From Arion vulgaris (lineage: Eukaryota > Mollusca > Gastropoda > Stylommatophora > Arionidae), in the NCBI GenBank assembly GCA_020796225.1, contig CM036756.1:53114363-53178362 (forward strand): a DNA stretch of 64,000 nt. Reading direction: 5' to 3'. Shown piece by piece: positions 57,212 through 64,000 of this stretch. A program made the position numbers and the translations under genes. How positions within the stretch are numbered: position 1 is the stretch's first letter; every line of letters begins with the position of its first letter. The notes below the pieces were generated by a model. The model saw only the letters and a program-made list of their open reading frames with translations. It did no database searches and was not told the origin of the DNA.

Positions 57212-58508
57212 TCATCATCATGTGTTGATATATGAATGAATAATGTTGTAGTAGTTTGAAACAGTCCATGTGTTGATATCTGAATGAATAATGTTGTAGT
57301 AGTTTGAAACAGTCCATGTGTTGATATCTGAATGAATAATGTTGTAGTAGTTTGAAACAGTCCATGTGTTGATATCTGAATGAATAATGTTGTAGTAGTT
57401 TGAAATAGTCCATGTGTTGATATCTGAATGAATAATGTTGTAGTAGTTTGAAACAGTCCATGTGTGATATCTGAATAAATAATGTTGTAGTAGTTTGAAA
57501 CAGTCCATGTGTGATATCTGAATGAATAATGTTGTAGTAGTTTGAAACAGTCCATGTGTTGATATCTGAATGAATAATGTTGTAGTAGTTTGAAACAGTC
57601 CCTTGTGATATCTGAATGAATAATGTTGTAGTAGTTGAAACAGTCCATGTGTTGATATCTGAATGAATAATGTTGTAGTAGTTTGAAACAGTCCATGTGT
57701 TGATATCTGAATGAATAATGTTGTAGTAGTTTGAAACAGTCCATGTGTTGATATCTGAATGAATAATGTTGTAGTAGTTTGAAACAGTCCATGTGTTGAT
57801 ATCTGAATGAATAATGTTGTAGTAGTTTGAAACAGTCCATGTGTTGATATCTGAATGAATAATGTTGTAGTAGTTTGAAACAGTCCATGTGTTGATATCT
57901 GAATGAATAATGTTGTAGTAGTTTGAAACAGTCCATGTGTGATATCTGAATGAATAATGTTGTAGTAGTTTGAAACAGTCCATGTGTGATATCTGAATGA
58001 ATAATGTTGTAGTAGTTTGAAACAGTCCATGTGTGATATCTGAATGAATAATGTTGTAGTAGTTTGAAACAGTCCATGTGTGATATCTGAATGAATAATG
58101 TTGTAGTAGTTTGAAACAGTCCATGTGTTGATATCTGAATGAATAATGTTGTAGTAGTTTGAAACAGTCCATGTGTTGATATCTGAATGAATAATGTTGT
58201 AGTAGTTTGAAACAGTCCATGTGTTGATATCTGAATGAATAATGTTGTAGTAGTTTGAAACAGTCCATGTGTTGATATCTGAATGAATAATGTTGTAGTA
58301 GTTTGAAACAGTCCATGTGTGATATCTGAATGAATAATGTTGTAGTAGTTTGAAACAGTCCATGTGTTGATATCTGAATGAATAATGTTGTAGTAGTTTG
58401 AAACAGTCCATGTGTGATATCTGAATAAATAATGTTGTAGTAGTTTGAAACAGTCCATGTGTTGATATCTGAATGAATAATGTTGTAGTAGTTTGAAACA
58501 GTCCATGT
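57212..58508. repeat. 48-bp minisatellite, about 27 copies
   Basis: Units contain tgaatgaataatgttgtagt and agtttgaaacagtccatgtg. A 47-bp form lacks one t (gtgtgatatc). Stops are absent on the minus strand, giving three overlapping frames of about 400-460 codons; not a gene. Confidence 0.97.
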
Positions 58509-58557
58509 GATGACTTTTCTCAAAGGAGACAAGGTTCGGAAAGAAGGCAGTCTAGCA

Positions 58558-58832
58558 AGGATACTTTTACTGCTCAAAGTTGATGATACTTTTACTGCTC
58601 AAAGTTGATGATACTTTTACTGGTCAAAGTTGATGATACTTTTACTGGTCAAAGTTGATGATACTTTTACTGCTCAAAGTTGATGATACTTTTACTGGTC
58701 AAAGTTGATGATACTTTTACTGGTCAAAGTTGATGATACTTTTACTGCTCAAAGTTGATGATACTTTTACTGCTCAAAGTTGATGATACTTTTACTGGTC
58801 AAAGTTGATGATACTTTTACTGGTCAAAGTTG
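58558..58832. repeat. 25-bp minisatellite, 11 copies
   Basis: Units gatacttttactgctcaaag plus ttgat, alternating with an actggtc variant. Confidence 0.96.
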
Positions 58833-58929
58833 ACACAGTTTAGCTTTCGAGAGAGCTTTGAAATGTCCATAATTTCATCCAACATTATTTCTAGAAAAAA
58901 TGCATCATCTAGTTCCGACTTAATCTTAT

Positions 58930-59425
58930 CCAGAATGACATCACCAACACATTCAATGATGTCATTTTGAATTATGTTAGAGGTTTATTTCTCATTCAAT
59001 GATGTCATTTTGAATTATTTCAGAGGTTTATTTCACATTCAATGATGTCATTTTGAATTATTTTAGAGGTTCATTTCACATTCAATTATGTCATTTTGAA
59101 TTCTGTTAGAGGTTCATTTCTCATTCAATGATGTCATTTTGAATTATTTTAGAGGTTCATTTCACATTCAATGATGTCATTTTGAATTATGTTAGAGGTT
59201 CATTTCTCATTCAATGATGTCATTTTGAATTAAGTTAGAGGTTTATTTCACATTCAATGATGTCATTTTGAATTAAGTTAGAGGTTTATTTCTCATTCAA
59301 TGATGTCATTTTGAATTAAGTTAGAGGTTTATTTCACATTCAATGATGTCATTTTGAATTAAGTTAGAGGTTTATTTCACATTCAATGATGTCATTTTGA
59401 ATTCTGTTAGAGGTTTATTTAAACG
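58930..59425. repeat. 43-bp minisatellite, about 11 copies
   Basis: Units contain cattcaatgatgtcattttg and aggtttattt(c), with a/t variants in gaatta(t/a)(g/t)t. Confidence 0.95.
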
Positions 59426-59456
59426 TCCTCCCCCTCCCCTTTCCTTACTCTGATGA

Positions 59457-59540
59457 AGATGAAACTCCTCTGATTTACTCCTCTGATTTACTCCTCTGAT
59501 TTACTCCTCTGATTTACTCCTCTGATTTACTCCTCTGAAT
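59457..59540. repeat. 13-bp repeat, 6 copies
   Basis: Units ctcctctgattta. Confidence 0.93.
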
Positions 59541-59614
59541 GGCAACTCTTGTTTAGTTAAAAAAAACAACTACTGTCGCTATTGCCTATAACACCGCTAT
59601 CTAGGCGTCGTAGG

Positions 59615-59812
59615 ACAGGGGGACCTGTAGCTTAAGCAACAGTGAACTCGATCACAACCCAAGCATACCTGGTTCAAACTCAGCGGCAGGCAGTTTAGAA
59701 ATAAATCGGGTCGGTAGGATTTTTAAGAAAGGTAAAAATAGACCTCACCATTCAGAAAGCAATGACAAACTACTGAACGTATAAGTGGTGCCTAGAAAAA
59801 TCGGTGCAAGAA
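59615..59812 (+). mobile_element. SINE C copy, plus strand
   Basis: The head cctgtagcttaagcaacagt (A box) and tacctggttcaaactcagcg (B box, one mismatch) are followed by aaaatagacctcaccattca and gaacgtataagtggtgccta. The 3' end is shortened compared with the copies at 52903 and 54281. Confidence 0.82.
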
Positions 59813-60074
59813 AGATAGCGTTATCACGGAAAGAGCCGATTAAGCCATGACCCACTTTGGTTTTTTTTTAAACTGAGCGCTTCCGATGTCAGAGTGATGT
59901 ATATGGAGTCTCAATTAGCGGTAATATAGTTGCGCATTGTAACGCAAATTGTGAGAAATATTAATGCTGTTTAATCAATATTTTTATTTTCTGCATTTAT
60001 AGCCCATGGAAGTTTAACTCAAATTAGATTAACTATAATGTCTGGGCTCTGGGGCAACTAGGCTAGTCCTGCTA

Positions 60075-62175
60075 TAGTTCGTTCCAAAATTCGTGATCAT
60101 CTTTACGACCGATATAAAATCATCCACTTGACAGAAATTCTTGATTTTTATATTTTTAGATAGGTAACAGTGACGACGTTCCAAAAGTATGTTTTGCCCA
60201 CCCAAAACTTTAGTTATATAAGATTTGAATTATATGTTATTACTAATTTAACAATCGATGTTGATTTGGTATGATTTTAGAATGTTACCGGTACGAAAGT
60301 GAAGTATTGACGTCAAGATGACAATGTGCGCTCCACGTGCAATTCAGCAGTAGTTAAAATCGGGAATCCCGCGAAATTAATCATTTCACACTGTATGTGA
60401 AAGATTGTCATTGACGTGTCACAAACCATTTATTTGCATTAATTGAAGCGGAATGTACTATTTTATTATCAGTATTAGAAATGAGTTTGAAGTGTAAATT
60501 CACTACCATGCAGAAGGTGACTGCACAACTGTATAGCTACTTCTGCAGAGAAGCCAGACGTGGTGGTTTATATCACAACTTACAAGACCCGAAGAGGAGA
60601 ACACAACATGCTCTTGGTATAAGTAGAATGTCATTTTGTCGTTGGATAGAACAGGACTGTAGTGATGAACGTAAGGAACACAGAAAAGGCCGGAAACGGA
60701 AAACTGACGATTTCGATAAAGATGTTATTGTGAGAGAGATTCATCAAATGTTTAAGGCCAATGATGTGGTTACACTAGAAATCACGTCTTCGAATTCAAT
60801 GTGATATTGATATATCTAAAACCGCCTTATGGAGAGTTGTTAGGTGCAGTGGTTTCACCTTACGGAAATCTAGTACAGGTCGGAATATAGTTTGTGAGAA
60901 ACGCATCTGATAGCTGCACGATGCAAATATCTGCGGGAGATACGGAAGCGTAGGACGGAAGGTTACGATATTGTATATCTGGACGAATCGTGGGTAAATG
61001 CACACCATACGTTTGATAAAGAATGGCAATCACTAGACGGAATTAAGAAAAGGGAAATTCCAAGCAGCAAGAGGCAACACATTGTGATAGGTCATGCAGG
61101 CAGCAAAGCAAATGGTCTTGTCAGTGGCGCAGAACTTCTTTTCCAAGCACTGTCTACAGATGGTAGGGGCTACCACACCGAAATGAACAGACTTATTTTC
61201 AGGGATTGGTTAGCGAACACACTTCTGCCTGCTCTGGATAGGCCGTCGTGTATTGTAATGGACAATGCCTCCTATCATAATGTAGTGGCGCATGCAGACA
61301 AAATTCCCACCTCATCAAGCACAAAACAAGACATCATGGCGAGGCTTGCAAAAGAAAATATATCGTTTTGTTGCAACAATTTCAAAACTGAGTTGTTGCA
61401 ACTGGTGAGACAGACTAAGAAGTCAACGATTTTTATAATCGATAAAGTCATTGCTGAGCACGGCCACACTTCTCTTCGATTACCACATTAGCATTCACAT
61501 CTCAATCCCATTGAACTTGTGTGGGCTGCAGTCAAAGGTCAAGTTGCAGCAGTAAACAAGACTTTCAAACTTCGTGATGTAAAAGTCCTAACACGTGATG
61601 CCCTCGCAAAAATAGATATAGAATACTGGAACAAATGTGAAGAGCATGTGCTCCGAGAAGAAGAGGCATATTGGCAACGAGATGGTTTGTATTTTCTCCA
61701 GCTCGCAGAAGTAGTCAATCTCTTCGACTCTTCAGACTCCGAATCTAATAGCTAATATCCCATTTGCTTTCACCTTCACCAATTGCCTCACAATACCAGG
61801 GACTGGCAACAACTACCAAAGGTACGTCAATTTGATCGCCAGAGATAATATCAACATAAAAACACTCATGAAGAAAAAGCTAACCATGTCACATTGCTTT
61901 TTATAATATGTAATAGGGTTACGCCTTTGCAAACATTCGCCACTATTTTGTGTATTACTGTAAATTCTAAACTTTGATTATCATTTTGTTGTGCTTATGC
62001 AAAATTATATAACAAAAAACGTTTTTGCATCAACTAAGCTACCTGCCAATTAGTTAAACATGGGTTCGTAACGTCGTGAGATATATAAGACTGCATGCAA
62101 AAAATGACTTGTATCCATCAGGTAGATTTCGTACAAATTAAAACTTAGTGTGATCACGAATTTTGGAACGAACTA
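60075..62175 (+). mobile_element. Tc1/mariner-superfamily DNA transposon, copy 2 (2101 bp)
   Basis: Perfect 28-bp inverted repeats lie at 60072-60099 and 62151-62178 (starting ctatagttcgttcc). TA flanks both ends (60073-60074 and 62176-62177). The first 12 bp match the TIR of copy 1 but the rest differs, so the two are sister subfamilies. Identical TIRs suggest a younger insertion than the coding damage alone would imply. Confidence 0.92.
60481..61755 (+). pseudogene. DDE transposase, copy 2 (lightly damaged)
   Basis: Same family and same reconstructed length (424 residues) as the gene at 19138. The N-terminal helix-turn-helix region includes ALGISRMSFCRWI. All three catalytic residues are present: D168 in VYLDESWVNAHH (60982), D261 in VMDNASYHN (61261) and E345 in HLNPIELVW (61513). 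The D-to-E gap is 83 residues, against 34 in classic Tc1 and mariner. The gene is broken by two frameshifts (near 60778 and 60902, net zero) and one TAG at 61489-61491 where copy 1 has TAC (Tyr). The acidic C-terminus (LFDSSDSESNS) is shared. Confidence 0.92.
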
Positions 62176-62239
62176 TAGTTCTTTGATCTCACCTAACTAG
62201 TTTGAAGGTAACATGTGTTGACGGCTGGATCTGATCAGG

Positions 62240-62985
62240 AAGCGACAGTTGAATATTAACATGTTGTGAGGGTGGATCTAATCATATTGTGAGAGCTGGA
62301 TAAGATCATACGTTGAGAGATGGATAAGATAATACGTTGAGGGATGAATCTAATCATGTTGTGAGAGATCGATAAAATTATACGTTGAGGGATGAATCTA
62401 ATCATGTTGTGAGAGATCGATAAGATAATACGTTGAGGGATGAATCTAATCATGTTGTGAGAGATCGATAAGATAATACGTTGAGGGCTGGATCTAACCA
62501 TGTTGTGAGAGCTGGATAGATTATACGTTGAGGGATGAATCTAATCATGTTGTGAGAGCTGGATAAGATAATACGTTGAGTGCTGAATCTAATCATGTTG
62601 TGAGAGCTGGATAAGATAATACGTTTAGGGATGAATCTAATCATGTTGTGAGAGATCGATAAGATTATACGTTGAGGGCTGAATCTAATCATGTTGTGAG
62701 AGATCGATAAAATAATACGTTGAGGGATGAATCTAATCATGTTGTGAGAACTGGATAAGATAATACGTTGAGGGATGAATCTAATCATGTTGTGAGAACT
62801 GGATAAGATAATACGTTGAGGGATGAATCTAATCATGTTGTGAGAACTGGATAAGATAATACGTTGAGGGATGAATCTAATCATGTTGTGAGAGCTGGAT
62901 AAGATAATACGTTAAGGGATGGATAAAATAATACGTTGAGGAATGAATCTAATCATGTTTTGAGAACTGGATAAGATCATGTGTT
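62240..62985. repeat. 48-bp minisatellite, about 15 copies, diverged
   Basis: Units contain gatgaatctaatcatgttgt and aagataatacgttgagg, with gagctgg or gagatcg variants and some shortened units. Minus-strand open frames are unit-length artefacts. Confidence 0.93.
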
Positions 62986-62999
62986 GACCAAACTCCTTA

Positions 63000-63195
63000 A
63001 ATCACTGGATTTATTAGAAATCGATGTTAGTGTTCTCATCCAACAGGCAATCGCCAAATAGACCGAAGAACCTCCCCCTTATCCATCCTTACCCCCTCGA
63101 CAATCAATACTGTTGATCCAATCCTGCCCGTGTTCTCATTGCCGCAAACACCCACATGCACATGACAGTAGGTCCATGTAAGCCTTTGAATGTTG
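63000..63195 (-). pseudogene. RNase H LINE fragment
   Basis: The DNA parallels 53280-53430 (ccaacaggcaatcg, gaccgaagaacc, caatcaatactgttgat, ctcattgccgcaaacaccca). The minus strand reads CHVHVGVCGNEN, a decayed PGHxGVxGNExA RNase H end. Confidence 0.7.
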
Positions 63196-63357
63196 GAAAC
63201 TTCAATAGACGACATTCACTCATACCATGACCTGCTATTTTACAATTACTAAATACAAAAGAGTCAGATACAAAAAGCGGCCAAAGTAAACAGAGTTCAA
63301 GAGAGTGATTATTCATAAGAGCTTTACTAGTTAATATCCTATGGCTTCTGAATTTAT
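63196..63357. other. Single-copy spacer
   Basis: Nothing recognised. Confidence 0.35.
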
Positions 63358-64000
63358 TACAGAACACTACAATTTCCACAACTTGTAGTTAATAAACTTG
63401 TGTCAAATGTCATGCTAAGTAGAACACTACAATTTCCACAACTCGTAGTTAATAAACTTGTGTCAAATGTCATGCTAAGTAGAACACTACAATTTCCACA
63501 ACTCGTAGTTAATAAACTTGTGTCAAATGTCATGCTAAGTAGAACACTACAATTTCCACAACTCGTAGTTAATAAACTTGTGTCAAATGTCATGCTAAGT
63601 AGAACACTACAATTTCCACAACTCGTAGTTAATAAACTTGTGTCAAATGTCATGCTAAGTAGAACACTACAATTTCTACAACTCGTAGTTAATAAACTTG
63701 TGTCAAATGTTATGCTAAGTAGAACACTACAATTTCCACAACTTGTAGTTAATAAACTTGTGTCAAATGTCATGCTAAGTAGAACACTACAATTTCCACA
63801 ACTTGTAGTTAATAAACTTGTGTCAAATGTCATGCTAAGTAGAACACTACAATTTCCACAACTCGTAGTTAATAAACTTGTGTCAAATGTCATGCTAAGT
63901 AGAACACTACAATTTCCACAACTTGTAGTTAATAAACTTGTATCAAATGTCATGCTAAGTAGAACACTACAATTTCCACAACTTGTAGTTAATAAACTTG
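63358..64000. repeat. 60-bp minisatellite, about 10.7 copies, runs off the right edge
   Basis: Units start agaacactacaatttccaca; variants at one position (actcgtag or acttgtag) alternate. The exact 60-bp period leaves the minus strand open as a 20-residue repeat for 198 codons; no other evidence of coding. Confidence 0.97.

Noticed and set aside
57193..58577. Three overlapping minus-strand open frames of about 400-460 codons
   Set aside because: The 48-bp unit has no stop on this strand in any frame; 47-bp units only switch between frames. Three simultaneous open frames are not a gene.
63357..63953. 198-codon frame with a 20-residue Cys/Thr-rich repeat
   Set aside because: The exact 60-bp period explains the open frame; no flanking coding exon or signal peptide is supported.

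Overview
This window looks like repeat-rich nuclear DNA from an invertebrate animal. It holds non-LTR retrotransposons, tRNA-derived SINEs and a Tc1/mariner-type DNA transposon, with no operons and no convincing host gene. The wording of the retrotransposon proteins resembles copies I associate with lophotrochozoan (mollusc-like) genomes, but that placement is a guess. I found no genuine tRNA or rRNA gene, no CRISPR array, and no intact protein-coding gene of any kind.

Roughly half of the 64 kb is tandem minisatellite DNA, in more than 30 arrays with units from 12 to 83 bp. The largest are a 47/39-bp array at 22.3-31.07 kb, a 67-bp array at 15.1-18.5 kb, a 78-bp array at 10.85-13.44 kb, a 43-bp array at 7.9-9.4 kb, a 26-bp array at 47.3-48.65 kb, a 48-bp array at 57.2-58.5 kb and a 60-bp array running off the right edge. 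Long open frames in these arrays exist only because the unit is a multiple of three or lacks stops.

The single-copy DNA between arrays is mostly dead transposable elements. (1) A full-length but frameshifted RTE-like LINE lies at 42049-45266 with a 10-bp target duplication, and an internally deleted 378-bp relative lies at 13951-14328 with a 13-bp duplication. (2) There are many 5'-truncated LINE tails from several families, including one with an RNase H domain. (3) Two 2.1-kb DNA transposons with terminal inverted repeats lie at 18736-20793 and 60075-62175. Each carries a broken 424-residue DDE transposase with an unusually long D-to-E spacing (83 residues). An internally deleted relative of the second lies at 48640-49158. 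(4) Four tRNA-derived SINE-like families are present (called A, B, C and D here).

The most interesting theme is that many minisatellites sit inside transposable-element copies and have units that align to the element itself. All five SINE D copies contain or abut an array, each at a different point of the element. Several LINE C-terminal fragments have a short coding segment amplified in tandem. The 26-bp array appears to derive from the 3' untranslated region of the DDE transposon. Two arrays also show kilobase-scale higher-order duplication. All element-family names here rest on motif reading by eye.
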